DNA of 51,059 bases from Sporosarcina sp. HYO08 (GCF_001563475.1 NZ_LPUT01000004.1:1-51059); one strand, 5' to 3'; positions 9,416 through 18,715 are shown, numbered from the stretch's first letter. Notes: generated from the sequence alone by a model not told the origin. Program-made: numbers and translations.

Positions 9416-10280
9416 CGATAAAACCTTCCAATTCTTCCTTTGGATACACATACGTTTCTAGACAGAAATGACAATGTGCCTCAGCTTTACCATCTGTCTG
9501 AATCATATCCCGAACCTCTTCCTCACCTAGACCGATAATCGCATTGCCGAATCGTTCTTTTGAACAATTACATGTAAACGCAACGTCCATTTCTCCAAGT
9601 ATTTCAACTTGATCATCACCTAGTACTTCTTGAATAATTTGTTCCGGCGTTAACCCTCTCTCGATCATCTTGGAAATCGGTTCAATGTTAGCAATTTGCT
9701 TTTCCAATTTGGTAATCGTTTCTTCTGTTGCGCCTGGCATTACTTGAAGAATGAAACCGCCCGCAGCTTTAACTGTATTATCTGGGTTTACTAAAACACC
9801 TAACCCGACAGCGGACGGCACCTGTTCAGAAACCGTAAAATACTCCGTAAAGTCCTCCGCAATTTCTCCAGAAACAATGGGTACTTGCCCTGTGAAAAAT
9901 TCTTTCAATCCAAGGTCTTTTACGATCGTTAACATCCCATCCGTTCCAACCGCTCTTCTCACGTCTAATTTCCCGTGCTCATTTAAATCGAAATGAACGT
10001 GAGGATTCGAAGCATATCCACGCACTTCCCCGTGAGCATTGGCATCGATAACCATCGACCCAATCGGACCGCCGCCTTCAACTTTCACGGTCAATTTGTC
10101 ATCACCCTTGACCATTGCCCCCATCATAACCGCAGCCGTCATGGCACGTCCTAATGCAGCTGTTGCAGTCGGCCACATACCGTGTCTGCGCTGCACCTCT
10201 GATACTGTATCCGTAGAACGAACCGCATAAACGCGAATCGTCCCTTCGTATGCTAATGCTTTTACTAAATAATCACTCAT
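9393..10280 (-). CDS. hslO: Redox-regulated chaperone Hsp33
   Basis: Hsp33 is a cytoplasmic holdase activated by oxidative unfolding. The 295-residue protein has the usual N-terminal fold and four C-terminal zinc cysteines, arranged as CNC (in [10 protein letters not shown]) and CHFC (in [10 protein letters not shown]). Release of zinc on disulfide formation switches it on. It lies 13 bp after coaX, and its 3' end overlaps the start of yacD, so the three genes probably form an operon. Confidence 0.96.
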   Translation of the reverse strand: MSDYLVKALAYEGTIRVYAVRSTDTVSEVQRRHGMWPTATAALGRAMTAAVMMGAMVKGDDKLTVKVEGGGPIGSMVIDANAHGEVRGYASNPHVHFDLNEHGKLDVRRAVGTDGMLTIVKDLGLKEFFTGQVPIVSGEIAEDFTEYFTVSEQVPSAVGLGVLVNPDNTVKAAGGFILQVMPGATEETITKLEKQIANIEPISKMIERGLTPEQIIQEVLGDDQVEILGEMDVAFTCNCSKERFGNAIIGLGEEEVRDMIQTDGKAEAHCHFCLETYVYPKEELEGFIDEIRSRS

Positions 10281-10293
10281 TGAAATTCTCCTT

Positions 10294-11058
10294 TTACATA
10301 TTTCGTTCGTAAATTAAATGCAGGCCTTTCAGTGTTAGGAATTGATCAACAACATCAATGGCATTCGTTTCATTTGCAATTAACCTCGCAAGACCCCCTG
10401 TTGCAATGACAGTCGGTTCTTTCTTACTTTGTGCTTTCATGCGAGATACGATTCCTTCAACTTGCCCAACATATCCGTAAACAATTCCAGCTTGCATAGC
10501 GGACACTGTATTTTTCCCAACAATATGTTCAGGGCGTGTTAATTCAACACGCGGCAATTTAGAGGCCCGATCGAATAACGCTTCCATTGAAATCCCAATC
10601 CCCGGCGCAATGGCGCCGCCCATGTATTCTGCCTTTTCGTTGACATAACAATATGTTGTCGCAGTTCCAAAATCGACGATAATGAGCGGATTCCCATATT
10701 CATGAATTGCAGCGACCGCATTCACAATTCGATCCGCCCCTACTTCACGTGGATTTTCGTATTTTATGTTTAAACCTGTTTTAAGGCCTGGGCCGACAAT
10801 TAGCGGCTTCTGTTGAAAATATTTTGCACACATTTGTTCTAACGGAAAAATAACAGTCGGAACAACGGATGAAATAATAATGCCAGTAATATCTTCAAAC
10901 GCAATGCCTACATGTGTGAAAAATGCTTTCACTTGCATCGCATATTCATCTTCCGTCTTTTGTCTATACGTTTCCATACGCCAGTGATATTTTAATTGTC
11001 CCTCGTCATAGATACCAAGAACAATATTTGTATTTCCTGTATCTAACACTAAAAGCAT
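10294..11058 (-). CDS. coaX: Type III pantothenate kinase
   Basis: CoaX phosphorylates pantothenate, the first step of coenzyme A synthesis, and needs a monovalent cation. The 254-residue protein belongs to the ASKHA fold. It shows the N-terminal phosphate loop [13 protein letters not shown], the [15 protein letters not shown] motif, the [12 protein letters not shown] strand and [15 protein letters not shown]. The ATG at 11058 is preceded by GAGG. It follows the ftsH terminator, so the coaX-hslO-yacD unit is probably transcribed on its own. Confidence 0.96.
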   Translation of the reverse strand: MLLVLDTGNTNIVLGIYDEGQLKYHWRMETYRQKTEDEYAMQVKAFFTHVGIAFEDITGIIISSVVPTVIFPLEQMCAKYFQQKPLIVGPGLKTGLNIKYENPREVGADRIVNAVAAIHEYGNPLIIVDFGTATTYCYVNEKAEYMGGAIAPGIGISMEALFDRASKLPRVELTRPEHIVGKNTVSAMQAGIVYGYVGQVEGIVSRMKAQSKKEPTVIATGGLARLIANETNAIDVVDQFLTLKGLHLIYERNM

Positions 11059-11110
11059 AATCGTTACCTCACTAAGCTAATTTTAGAAACATCATACCAT
11101 AGACTGCCTA

Positions 11111-11150
11111 ATAGAAAACAGCTGACTGTTTAAATTTACAGTCAGCTGTT
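11111..11150 (-). terminator. ftsH terminator
   Basis: A 13-bp perfect stem (11117-11129 with 11138-11150) lies just after the ftsH stop. The T tract on the minus strand is short (TTTTCTATT). Confidence 0.85.
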
Positions 11151-11156
11151 AATCTT

Positions 11157-13136
11157 TTACTCGTTACGATGTTCATCGAGCGATTTTGGCGGTGTATCTG
11201 TTTTCGTTTCCTTTGGTAAATCTGCAACCGAAGGATCTGCTGGAGCTCCCGTTGTATCAGGAATATCCGATTCTTCTTTTCCATTTCGCTCATATGGACG
11301 ATCTGGCAACTTACCATGGTCTTTTAAGTGATTAATTTGTTCTGCATCAAGCGTTTCTACTTTCAATAAAGTCGAAGCGATCAGATCAAGTAAATCACGT
11401 TTTTCTGTAAGAATTTTTTTCGTACGTTCATACTGCTCTTTAATAATGCGCTGAATTTCTAAATCAATCTCGTAAGCAATTGATTCGGAGTAGTTTTGCT
11501 CCGAGTTAAAATCGCGCCCTAGAAAAACTTGCCCTTGCGACTGACCGAATTGCATTGGACCAAGCTTTTCACTCATTCCATACTCAGTTACCATCGAACG
11601 CGCAATGCCTGTCGCACGTTGGAAGTCGTTATGTGCCCCAGTGGAAACTTCACCAAGAACGATTTCTTCCGCAACGCGGCCACCAAGCAGCCCGGCAATT
11701 TTATCAAGAAGCTCTGGCTTCGTCATAAAGTAGCGGTCTTCTTTTGGTAACATTACTGCGTAACCACCTGCTTGCCCACGCGGTACAATCGTTACCTTGT
11801 GAACAATTTCCGCATCGTCCAACATTAAACCTACAACAACGTGACCAGCTTCGTGGTTGGCAACGATATTACGTTCTTTGTCCGAAATGACACGGCTCGT
11901 TTTAGCAGGACCTGCAATGACACGGTCTGTCGCTTCATCGATATCCGCCATGTCAATCTTCGCCTTGCTGCGTCTTGCCGCAACGAGTGCCGCTTCGTTT
12001 AACAAGTTTTCAAGGTCTGCCCCTGAGAATCCAGGCGTACGCTGTGCCAATGCCTTTAGGTTAACGGATTCGTCAAGCGGCTTATTACGCGCATGCACTT
12101 TTAGAACAGCTTCTCTTCCTTTGACATCCGGACGACCTACTGTAATTTGACGGTCAAAACGTCCCGGACGCAGAAGTGCCGGGTCAAGAATATCCGGACG
12201 GTTTGTTGCAGCTACAATAATGATTCCCTCATTTTCACCGAAACCATCCATTTCAACGAGAAGTTGGTTCAACGTTTGCTCACGCTCGTCATGTCCGCCG
12301 CCAAGTCCCGCTCCACGCTGACGACCAACTGCGTCGATCTCATCAATGAAGATAATACAAGGTGCGTTCTTCTTCGCATTTTCGAATAAGTCTCGAACAC
12401 GCGATGCCCCCACTCCAACAAACATTTCAACGAAGTCAGAACCAGAAATTGAGAAGAAAGGAACACCCGCTTCTCCAGCAACCGCACGTGCTAATAAAGT
12501 TTTCCCCGTACCTGGAGGACCGACTAGCAAAATCCCTTTCGGAATACGCGCACCTACTTCTGCAAACTTACGTGAATCTTTCAGGAAATCAACAACTTCT
12601 ACAAGCTCTGCTTTTTCCTCATCCGCTCCCGCGACATCATTAAAGCGGACTTTCTTTTTATCGTCTGTATGAAGTTTCGCCTTACTTTTACCGAAGTTCA
12701 TCACACGGCCGCCACCGCCGCCTTGTGCTTGGTTTAGTAGGAAGAAAAACAGGATGAAAATAATGATAAAAGGAACGAGTCCCGTGAAGAATGATACCCA
12801 CGCACTTGTTTCAGGTGCTGGCAAAATATCGATCTCCGTATTTGTTGTCTTCGCAATGGAACGGATGTCATTCATCAACGTCTCATCGTTCATCGGAACA
12901 TTTGTTATAAACGTCTCGCCTTTTTCCGCACCTTCCATTGTCCCTCTTACTTCAAATACGAGATTCACGGGTTGGAAAGTTGCATTTTTAACTTTACCGC
13001 CTTCTAGTGCAGTGATAAATTCGTCATACCGAATTGGTTCCATCTTCGGATTTGTATTGTTGAGTGAACTAAAAATCCCCATTATTGCTAGGAAAATCAG
13101 TCCATATAATAGAAAATATCGAAATATACGGTTCAT
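11157..13136 (-). CDS. ftsH: ATP-dependent zinc metalloprotease FtsH
   Basis: FtsH is a hexameric membrane AAA+ protease that degrades damaged or regulatory proteins. The 659-residue protein has two transmembrane helices (about 5-24 and 108-128) flanking an extracytoplasmic domain. It then has the AAA module with Walker A GPPGTGKT, Walker B IIFIDEID and the arginine-finger region RPGRFDRQI, and the zinc site HEAGH. The C-terminal tail is acidic and proline-rich. The ATG at 13136 follows GAGGAGG; the in-frame GTG five codons earlier overlaps that ribosome-binding site. In B. subtilis FtsH is needed for sporulation through Spo0E turnover, which is notable because a Spo0E-like gene lies at 23681. 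Confidence 0.97.
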   Translation of the reverse strand: MNRIFRYFLLYGLIFLAIMGIFSSLNNTNPKMEPIRYDEFITALEGGKVKNATFQPVNLVFEVRGTMEGAEKGETFITNVPMNDETLMNDIRSIAKTTNTEIDILPAPETSAWVSFFTGLVPFIIIFILFFFLLNQAQGGGGGRVMNFGKSKAKLHTDDKKKVRFNDVAGADEEKAELVEVVDFLKDSRKFAEVGARIPKGILLVGPPGTGKTLLARAVAGEAGVPFFSISGSDFVEMFVGVGASRVRDLFENAKKNAPCIIFIDEIDAVGRQRGAGLGGGHDEREQTLNQLLVEMDGFGENEGIIIVAATNRPDILDPALLRPGRFDRQITVGRPDVKGREAVLKVHARNKPLDESVNLKALAQRTPGFSGADLENLLNEAALVAARRSKAKIDMADIDEATDRVIAGPAKTSRVISDKERNIVANHEAGHVVVGLMLDDAEIVHKVTIVPRGQAGGYAVMLPKEDRYFMTKPELLDKIAGLLGGRVAEEIVLGEVSTGAHNDFQRATGIARSMVTEYGMSEKLGPMQFGQSQGQVFLGRDFNSEQNYSESIAYEIDLEIQRIIKEQYERTKKILTEKRDLLDLIASTLLKVETLDAEQINHLKDHGKLPDRPYERNGKEESDIPDTTGAPADPSVADLPKETKTDTPPKSLDEHRNE

Positions 13137-13219
13137 CCCAAGCCTCCTCACTCGTTAAACAGAAAACTATTGTAAATCTTATCATATGTAGGACCGAACC
13201 TACAAAGAAAAAGCCTTAT

Positions 13220-13255
13220 TGGAAAAAGCCTTCCAGTACTTATCCGGAAAGCCTT
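13220..13255 (-). terminator. hpt terminator
   Basis: AAGGCTTTCC pairs with GGAAGGCTTT (two wobble pairs) and is followed by TTTTT on the minus strand. The stem begins inside the hpt stop codon. A further GTAGG/CCTAC inverted repeat lies at 13186-13201 between this hairpin and ftsH. Confidence 0.75.
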
Positions 13256-13797
13256 CAAAAAGAGTAGATTTCCTTTTTCAACACACCAATATAAGGCAGA
13301 TTTCTATACTTTTCTGCGTAATCAAGTCCGTATCCGACGACAAATGCGTCCGGGACAATGAAACCAACGTAATCTGCTTCTAAATCCACTTTTCGTCCTG
13401 TCGGCTTATCGAGAAGTGTGACAATTTTAACTGAGTTTGCTTTACGGTATTTCAAAAGTTCCACAAGGTAACTTAATGTTTTCCCACTGTCAATGATGTC
13501 CTCGACAATGAGAACGTCGCGTCCTTCAACACTTGTATTTAAGTCCTTGACGATTTTAACCTCTCCGGATGAAACTGTTGCGTTTCCATAGCTTGAAACA
13601 TCCATAAAATCGAGCTCGACGTATGCGTCTAGACGTTTTAACAAATCGCTCATAAAAGGCATTGCACCTTTTAATACGCCGATCGCCAGCGGAAACTTCT
13701 CTTGATATTCTTTTGTTAAAATTTCGCCGAGCGCATGTACTTTCTCCTGTAACTGCTCTTCCGTAATTAGTACCTCTTCAATATCCTTTGCTAACAT
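13255..13797 (-). CDS. hpt: Hypoxanthine phosphoribosyltransferase
   Basis: Hpt salvages hypoxanthine (and guanine) to IMP and GMP using PRPP. The 180-residue protein has the type I PRTase fold with the PRPP loop [17 protein letters not shown] and the base-proximal [20 protein letters not shown]. The tilS-hpt-ftsH order is widely conserved in Firmicutes. In several species TilS and Hpt affect ftsH expression; here hpt has its own terminator before ftsH, so such a link would need read-through. Confidence 0.97.
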   Translation of the reverse strand: MLAKDIEEVLITEEQLQEKVHALGEILTKEYQEKFPLAIGVLKGAMPFMSDLLKRLDAYVELDFMDVSSYGNATVSSGEVKIVKDLNTSVEGRDVLIVEDIIDSGKTLSYLVELLKYRKANSVKIVTLLDKPTGRKVDLEADYVGFIVPDAFVVGYGLDYAEKYRNLPYIGVLKKEIYSF

Positions 13798-13840
13798 TGA
13801 AAGCCCTCCTCTTTTCTAGTTGTTTTAGTATTCAATGCAA

Positions 13841-15250
13841 CTAACTAATTCCCATCTTTTTCACTATAAATATGTACTTTTCCCTCTTAGTTCGGTTGCG
13901 AGAAAATGACATACCATACCGTACACTCGGTACTGCGCAAACTTCCCCTTCCGCAGTTAAGATCACCGGCAAATGATCACGCTCAATCGCGCCGATCTTT
14001 TCATCAATGAACAAACGTGACAAGCGTTTGGACTGTGACATACCAGAGAGCAGTATACGGTCTCCATTTTTTCTATGTCTGACAGTTAAAGGCAGCGCGT
14101 TGTCCGGCATATTGAAATACATACTTTCATCCGCCCCTTCTAACCATTCCATTCCATTAGGATCATCTACCTCTGTCCAGAAAAGCCACATTTCCCCCCA
14201 CCGGATGGGAACACCTTTTGGAATTCCCTGTTGTTCATATAGCGGTTTTTCTGATGACTTTGTGAACGTTAACTTATCGTATTCTCGGATTAATTTGTAA
14301 CCTTGCGGCAAATCGATGGATACATTTCCTTGTTGGTTGGATAGATGATGAAGAAGTTGTTCAATTAGGGCAGCAGTCGTTTCAATTGGTTCATTTTGAT
14401 CTGTATAAAGATAATTTAATAGTAGTGTAATCAGCCGCCTTTGTAAAGCAGGGTGCATAGATGCAATCTCATTATTATAAAGGGTTGGGAAGCCCTCATT
14501 CGTAAATTGCACAATTCGTTCAAATTGCTCTTTTGCAAACCTTTCCAACAACTCAAGATCTTCTTGCAGACGCCCTGCATTTTCAACCAATTTTTCTGCT
14601 GCCGCATCATTTTCGGTTAAAATAACCGGTAGTATGTGATGACGAAAACGATTGCGCATATACACATCACTTTGATTGCTTGGGTCTTCTCGGTACTGTA
14701 ATTGATGTGTTTCTGCATACGCATATAGATCTGCTTTTTTACAAGGTAGAAATGGGCGGATGAGTAGACCACCGTCAACCATTCGTTTTATCGGCATCCC
14801 AATTGGCATCCGCCCTTTTGTCACTTGCATGAGTACCGTTTCTAGCTGGTCTTCCGCATGATGGCCTGTTACTAGCGTTGTAAAGTTATTTTTTTTCATT
14901 ACTTCGGAAAAATATGTGTATCTTTCAGCTCGGCACACTGCCTGTACATTACCGCCGCGCTGTTCGATCAATTCAGGAACGGGTATACGCCCTGCAAAAA
15001 ACGGTATTTTCAATTGTTCACATAACGCCTGCACAAGTATCCCGTCTAAGGCTGATTCCTCCCCCCTTAACATATGGTCAACGTGAACAGCAGCCACTTC
15101 AATACTTCGGTCTTTTTGGTGACTGGCCAAAAAATGCAGCAACGCAACAGAGTCAACACCACCCGAACAAGCAATGAGCAGACGATCTCCCCGTTTGAGT
15201 AATGCCCATTTATCGATAAACTGGTCAATCGTCGCTGTAAAATGTCTCAT
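13841..15250 (-). CDS. tilS: tRNA(Ile)-lysidine synthase
   Basis: TilS converts C34 of the CAU-anticodon tRNA-Ile2 to lysidine, so that it reads AUA as isoleucine. The 469-residue protein has the N-terminal PP-loop ATPase motif SGGVDS (29-34), the HxxDH-like VHVDHMLRGEES and TGHHAEDQLETVLM. A central linker and the C-terminal TilS domain (about 380-460) follow. The ATG at 15250 has AAAAGGGGA seven bases upstream; another ATG seven codons earlier lacks a good site. It lies 28 bp after spoIIE. The B. subtilis genes yabS and yabT, normally between spoIIE and tilS, are absent. Confidence 0.95.
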   Translation of the reverse strand: MRHFTATIDQFIDKWALLKRGDRLLIACSGGVDSVALLHFLASHQKDRSIEVAAVHVDHMLRGEESALDGILVQALCEQLKIPFFAGRIPVPELIEQRGGNVQAVCRAERYTYFSEVMKKNNFTTLVTGHHAEDQLETVLMQVTKGRMPIGMPIKRMVDGGLLIRPFLPCKKADLYAYAETHQLQYREDPSNQSDVYMRNRFRHHILPVILTENDAAAEKLVENAGRLQEDLELLERFAKEQFERIVQFTNEGFPTLYNNEIASMHPALQRRLITLLLNYLYTDQNEPIETTAALIEQLLHHLSNQQGNVSIDLPQGYKLIREYDKLTFTKSSEKPLYEQQGIPKGVPIRWGEMWLFWTEVDDPNGMEWLEGADESMYFNMPDNALPLTVRHRKNGDRILLSGMSQSKRLSRLFIDEKIGAIERDHLPVILTAEGEVCAVPSVRYGMSFSRNRTKREKYIFIVKKMGIS

Positions 15251-15278
15251 TGCCAAATCCCCTTTTCCCATTTTCCAT

Positions 15279-17699
15279 CTATCCTATCATCTTTTCCCGG
15301 GAAATATCTTGCGAACGTGGAGAAAAACTAGACCATTCAGGTAATACATGATCGACTTTCATCACAAGGACTGTTCGATCATCGACATTTGCATGGAACC
15401 TGCGCTCCATTTCTGACATCGCACGTTCTGCAATTTCTTCACAATTACTATCCGCATACTTGTCCAGTACGTTAAACAATGCACTTTCCTGTTTTTCTAA
15501 CATCAAGTCCCCGTTAAACATACCATCTGTCAACATGACAATGATATCACCGGATTTTAACTCCTCATTTTTTGCCTCAATTGAAAATGACGGTAAAAAG
15601 CCAACTGGTACGGACTTGCTATCCATTCTTAAAAATTCTTGCCCCCTTTTAATATACGTACTCATTGAGCCCGCTTTCCAAGACCACAGCCGACCATCCT
15701 GCAAGTCAACCAGTGCAAGATCAACCGTAGCATACATATCATCTAAGCCGTTTAAAGACATCATATAGTTCAGTGTATGCATGGCAGTTTCCGGATCCAT
15801 CTTTCGATCCAGGCATTCACGCATAAGCCGAATCACTTTTCTGCTTTCGTGGTATGCATTTAAATCTTGTCCCATTCCATCGGATAATAAAACCGCTTTC
15901 AATCCGTCATGCAAAGAAAAGACTTCATAGGCATCGCCTGTCGCAAAAGTACCGTTTCCAGAAGTAGAGACAATTCCATAGTCAAATGAAAAGCGAACAG
16001 CCGATTCAAAAGTTAGCTGAATATGTGAGAATGGGTCCTCTTTTCTTTTCGATTTGGCTACTTGGAAAGGTTCATTGTACATTTCTTCAAAAATTGGCAA
16101 GATCATTCGCTCCGCCATCGTTGTGTCCGTTTCAAAATCCGAACGCTTTTCAGGCAGGCAGCAAACGATCCTACGCGCACCTCGCTCTCCAGACAAAATA
16201 TCAATTTGGAAGTACTCGATATTTTTTTCCTCAAATCGTTTTGTAATTTCCTCCTCTGCCGGCCGATATACCGATAAATCTTCCTTCACCTCATTCATAA
16301 TTTTGTCAAGATGTGTACTCATGTCTCTTAACTGTAAAGCGAGCATTTTCCGTCCATGTTGCAGCTGGCCTTTTAAAATACGGCCGGCTACATGTTCTTC
16401 CAACTCTTCAATCATCCCCTTAAAGCGAATGCATTTGTATTTTATTCTTTGCTCTACACGATGGCGGGTTGCTTTCCTTGTTGTAGAATAATTATTTTCC
16501 CACTCAAATAAAAGCCGCGACATATCTTTATCATCACTTTCCCAGCATTTTGAAAAACGGTAGCAAGATTCACAAATAGATGGAATTTCCCGTGTCATTG
16601 CGGCCGCTTCTTCCTTTTGTGTTGAAAATCGATCATTCACTAAGGTAGACATAAATTCTGCAAACTGCTGAAAATCAGCTAATTGTTCGTCTAGGCGTTC
16701 AGCAAGCCATTTTTGACGGTGCTCTGTAACCTCAGACCTCTCCGGGAAAAAAACTTGCCGAATAGGCTCCATTTTCTTTGCTGGAATGAGAAGAAAAAGA
16801 AATGTCGCAGTACCAATCGTGACAAAATGCCCCAGATCCATTGGGAGTGTTAAATCGTATAACAAGAAAAAACAGGAGACTGAAATTCCCCCAACAGCTA
16901 TTCCAAGCTTTCCAAAGCGGCGTAGTGCACCTGCAAAAAAGCCAGTCATTCCATAAACGGCCATCATTCCTGTGAAAGAAAGTTCAGCTACGCCCGTTAT
17001 CACCGCAATAATCATGGCAACAGTAGTAGCAAATGGCAGCCCGCCAGCTAAGGCTGCAAGTAAAATCGTTAAATGGATCAGTGCACCTGAAACAGATAAA
17101 TAGCCTAGCATAATGCCGCCCATTCCCGTTGTCACCATCACACCGACGATACAGGCAGCGCCTAGTCGTTCGGGTGTCCATTGACCAAAGAAAAGCTTTT
17201 CTGTCGACGGAAATGCAAGAAAAAGAAAGAATGTCATAAACAAAGCAAGCACTGCTTCAAAACCAATGTAAAATTGAACGTTCATAGGAGGTTGCCCAGC
17301 ATACATTATAAATTGCCACAATACTTGTACCACGATCATACATCCCGCAACTGTTAAAGGAACGGACTTTCGAAACAGTGGATGTTTCATTACCATATTA
17401 AACAAAACAAATTGCAGAAGATGAATGATTGCTTGTCCAAACCCAAGCAAGGCACTGCCTGCCATTCCACCTACAAATACCCAAATCCGATGCTTTCGAA
17501 AGCGCATATGCGCTAAAGCCCAAACAGGTAGAAAAAATGGCACCGCCGCGTCAAATAGAACAGATTGGGACAAGAAAAAAGAACCTAATAAAAAGAGAAC
17601 TGCAAGTAAAATGTTCATTCTCTTCTTATTGATCATGTCGATATAGAGTCGTAACGTTTGGCGAGCTGATGGACGTTCTACGTTTCCGATCAGTTTCAT
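15279..17699 (-). CDS. spoIIE: Stage II sporulation protein E, serine phosphatase
   Basis: SpoIIE dephosphorylates SpoIIAA at the polar septum, which frees sigma-F in the forespore, and also associates with FtsZ. The 806-residue protein has about ten transmembrane helices in the first ~310 residues, a central regulatory region with a C-E-S-C and R-F-S-K-C-W segment (near 365), and a C-terminal PP2C phosphatase domain. The metal-binding aspartates are in VLLSDGMG and VMLTDGMF. The residue pair after the first motif is QD, where B. subtilis has NG. The upstream region has a Spo0A box and a promoter with a 21-bp spacer. Confidence 0.96.
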   Translation of the reverse strand: MKLIGNVERPSARQTLRLYIDMINKKRMNILLAVLFLLGSFFLSQSVLFDAAVPFFLPVWALAHMRFRKHRIWVFVGGMAGSALLGFGQAIIHLLQFVLFNMVMKHPLFRKSVPLTVAGCMIVVQVLWQFIMYAGQPPMNVQFYIGFEAVLALFMTFFLFLAFPSTEKLFFGQWTPERLGAACIVGVMVTTGMGGIMLGYLSVSGALIHLTILLAALAGGLPFATTVAMIIAVITGVAELSFTGMMAVYGMTGFFAGALRRFGKLGIAVGGISVSCFFLLYDLTLPMDLGHFVTIGTATFLFLLIPAKKMEPIRQVFFPERSEVTEHRQKWLAERLDEQLADFQQFAEFMSTLVNDRFSTQKEEAAAMTREIPSICESCYRFSKCWESDDKDMSRLLFEWENNYSTTRKATRHRVEQRIKYKCIRFKGMIEELEEHVAGRILKGQLQHGRKMLALQLRDMSTHLDKIMNEVKEDLSVYRPAEEEITKRFEEKNIEYFQIDILSGERGARRIVCCLPEKRSDFETDTTMAERMILPIFEEMYNEPFQVAKSKRKEDPFSHIQLTFESAVRFSFDYGIVSTSGNGTFATGDAYEVFSLHDGLKAVLLSDGMGQDLNAYHESRKVIRLMRECLDRKMDPETAMHTLNYMMSLNGLDDMYATVDLALVDLQDGRLWSWKAGSMSTYIKRGQEFLRMDSKSVPVGFLPSFSIEAKNEELKSGDIIVMLTDGMFNGDLMLEKQESALFNVLDKYADSNCEEIAERAMSEMERRFHANVDDRTVLVMKVDHVLPEWSSFSPRSQDISREKMIG

Positions 17700-17730
17700 T
17701 TCACATTCCCCCTATGTCCGCTTTCTATTG

Positions 17731-17796
17731 AGTATACATAGGTCATTCAAAAGATTTTGTCTGTTCGTGGTAAGGAGTGAACAAAATATTTCGACT
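17731..17796 (-). promoter_or_regulatory. spoIIE promoter with Spo0A box
   Basis: On the minus strand TATACT (17736-17731) is preceded after 21 bp by CAGACA (17763-17758). An AGTCGAA motif (17796-17790), one base from the Spo0A consensus TGTCGAA, lies just upstream. The B. subtilis spoIIE promoter is known for a 21-bp spacer and activation by Spo0A~P, so the match in spacing is strong support. Confidence 0.75.
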
Positions 17797-17830
17797 ATTT
17801 CCGAACTTATTTCTTTTTTCCTTCAACAGG

Positions 17831-17859
17831 TTGACACCGTTCACATTTGCATGTAATAT
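17831..17859 (+). promoter_or_regulatory. Promoter of the plus-strand tRNA-Met unit (sigma-A)
   Basis: TTGACA (17831-17836) and TAATAT (17854-17859) are 17 bp apart with a TG just before the -10 box. Transcription would start about 40 bp before the tRNA. The neighbouring protein genes are on the other strand. Confidence 0.8.
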
Positions 17860-17906
17860 AAACTTTGTTGTTCTGAGCGCACATTTTTGTGGGACAAATT
17901 AAACGA

Positions 17907-17980
17907 GGCGGCGTAGCTCAGCTGGCTAGAGCGTCCGGTTCATACCCGTAAGGTCGGGGGTTCGACTCCCTCCGCCGCCA
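17907..17980 (+). tRNA. tRNA-Met (CAT anticodon, elongator type)
   Basis: The cloverleaf can be drawn fully. The acceptor GGCGGCG pairs with CGCCGCC (17973-17979) and the discriminator is A (17980). The D arm, anticodon loop TTCATAC (17939-17945) and T arm GGGGG/CCCTC with loop TTCGACT are all present. The lack of the initiator's three G-C pairs in the anticodon stem, and strong similarity to Bacillus elongator tRNA-Met, support methionine; tRNA-Ile2 is less likely. CCA is not encoded. Position 28-42 is a C-U mismatch (17935 with 17949). The B. subtilis relative also lies between yabR and spoIIE, with a tRNA-Glu that is missing here, but on the same strand as spoIIE. Confidence 0.93.
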
Positions 17981-17991
17981 TAACCAAAAGT

Positions 17992-18098
17992 GCAGGAAGC
18001 CTGCTCAAAAGCGATAGGCATAAGACGAAGACACGACGTGGCGCTTTTTGCCACATAGCGGCTTTGACTTATGACCCGAGCTTCTGGCACCCAGAGCT
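17992..18098 (+). repeat. Hairpin-rich trailer of the tRNA-Met unit
   Basis: No gene lies here. A small GCAGG/CCTGC hairpin (17992-18004) is followed by a long imperfect hairpin. In it CATAAG (18019-18024) pairs with CTTATG (18068-18073) and GTGGC (18038-18042) pairs with GCCAC (18050-18054). ACCCGAG and a further AGCT..CTGG/CCAG..AGCT hairpin (18079-18098) follow. It lies between the tRNA and the terminator at 18112, so it would be transcribed with the tRNA. The layout resembles the hairpin at 28947-29045. It may be a dispersed structured repeat; its function is unknown. Confidence 0.6.
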
Positions 18099-18111
18099 AG
18101 ACGTAACAAAC

Positions 18112-18157
18112 AAAAAAACCTGATGATTGGCATTTTTGCCGACCATCAGGTTTTTTT
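18112..18157. terminator. Bidirectional terminator between tRNA-Met and yabR
   Basis: CCTGATG (18119-18125) pairs with CATCAGG (18144-18150), with further inner pairing. Seven A precede the stem and seven T follow, so it can stop the tRNA transcript on the plus strand and yabR read-through on the minus strand. Confidence 0.88.
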
Positions 18158-18185
18158 AGCGAATAGATACGATAATGCTATGACA

Positions 18186-18214
18186 AAACGGCGACCGAAA
18201 AAGATCGCCGTTTC
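18186..18214 (-). terminator. Hairpin downstream of yabR, probable terminator
   Basis: A 9-bp perfect stem AAACGGCGA/TCGCCGTTT (18186-18194 with 18205-18213) lies 45 bp after the yabR stop. The T tract on the minus strand is short, so it may work together with the next hairpin. Confidence 0.6.
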
Positions 18215-18258
18215 TCTATAATCGTACATTTTTTCTAGCATTGAAACAGTTTAGCAAG

Positions 18259-18684
18259 TTACCCTCTTCTAGCGCCACGTCCGCCGCGCTTCGATTCTGT
18301 TGCTCTTTTCAACGTAGAGAGACGCTCTTCGCTGTCTTTCATAAACTTTGCCATCTTTTGTTCAAAATTTTCTGGTCGATCGTTCTGATTCGAGCGACCG
18401 CCTACACGTGAACGCTGTGGACGTTGTGGGCGCTGCGGACGTTCTGACTCAGGCTTTGCTTTACGGATCGATAATCCAATTTTGCCGTCTGTTCCGACGT
18501 TCATCACTTTTACTTCTACCATGTCGCCCACTTTTAAATGATCGTTGATGTCCTTTACATAGTTGTCTGCGACTTCGCTAATATGCACCAAGCCCGTCGA
18601 ACCATTGGGTAGCTCAACAAATGCCCCAAAATTTGTGATCCCCGTAACTTTCCCCTGTAACTTGCTGCCTACTTCAATTGACAT
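18259..18684 (-). CDS. yabR: S1 domain RNA-binding protein (YabR family)
   Basis: The 141-residue protein has a single S1 RNA-binding domain (about 5-75: GKVTGITNFGAFVELPNGSTGLVHISEV, DGKIGLSIRKAK). A basic Arg/Gly/Gln-rich linker with a PQRP repeat follows, then a short helix (FEQKMAKFMKDSEERLSTL). It resembles polynucleotide phosphorylase S1 domains and general stress protein 13. The precise role is unknown; association with ribosomes or mRNA is the usual guess. The start ATG is separated from GGAGGAG by a T-rich spacer. It follows divIC as in B. subtilis, behind the divIC terminator. Confidence 0.9.
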   Translation of the reverse strand: MSIEVGSKLQGKVTGITNFGAFVELPNGSTGLVHISEVADNYVKDINDHLKVGDMVEVKVMNVGTDGKIGLSIRKAKPESERPQRPQRPQRSRVGGRSNQNDRPENFEQKMAKFMKDSEERLSTLKRATESKRGGRGARRG

Positions 18685-18715
18685 AAAAAAAATGCTCCTC
18701 CTTAATATTTAAGCG

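Noticed and set aside
11108..11317. 69-codon minus-strand frame at the end of ftsH
   Set aside because: It lies inside the ftsH coding region in another frame and continues into the terminator; it has no independent support.
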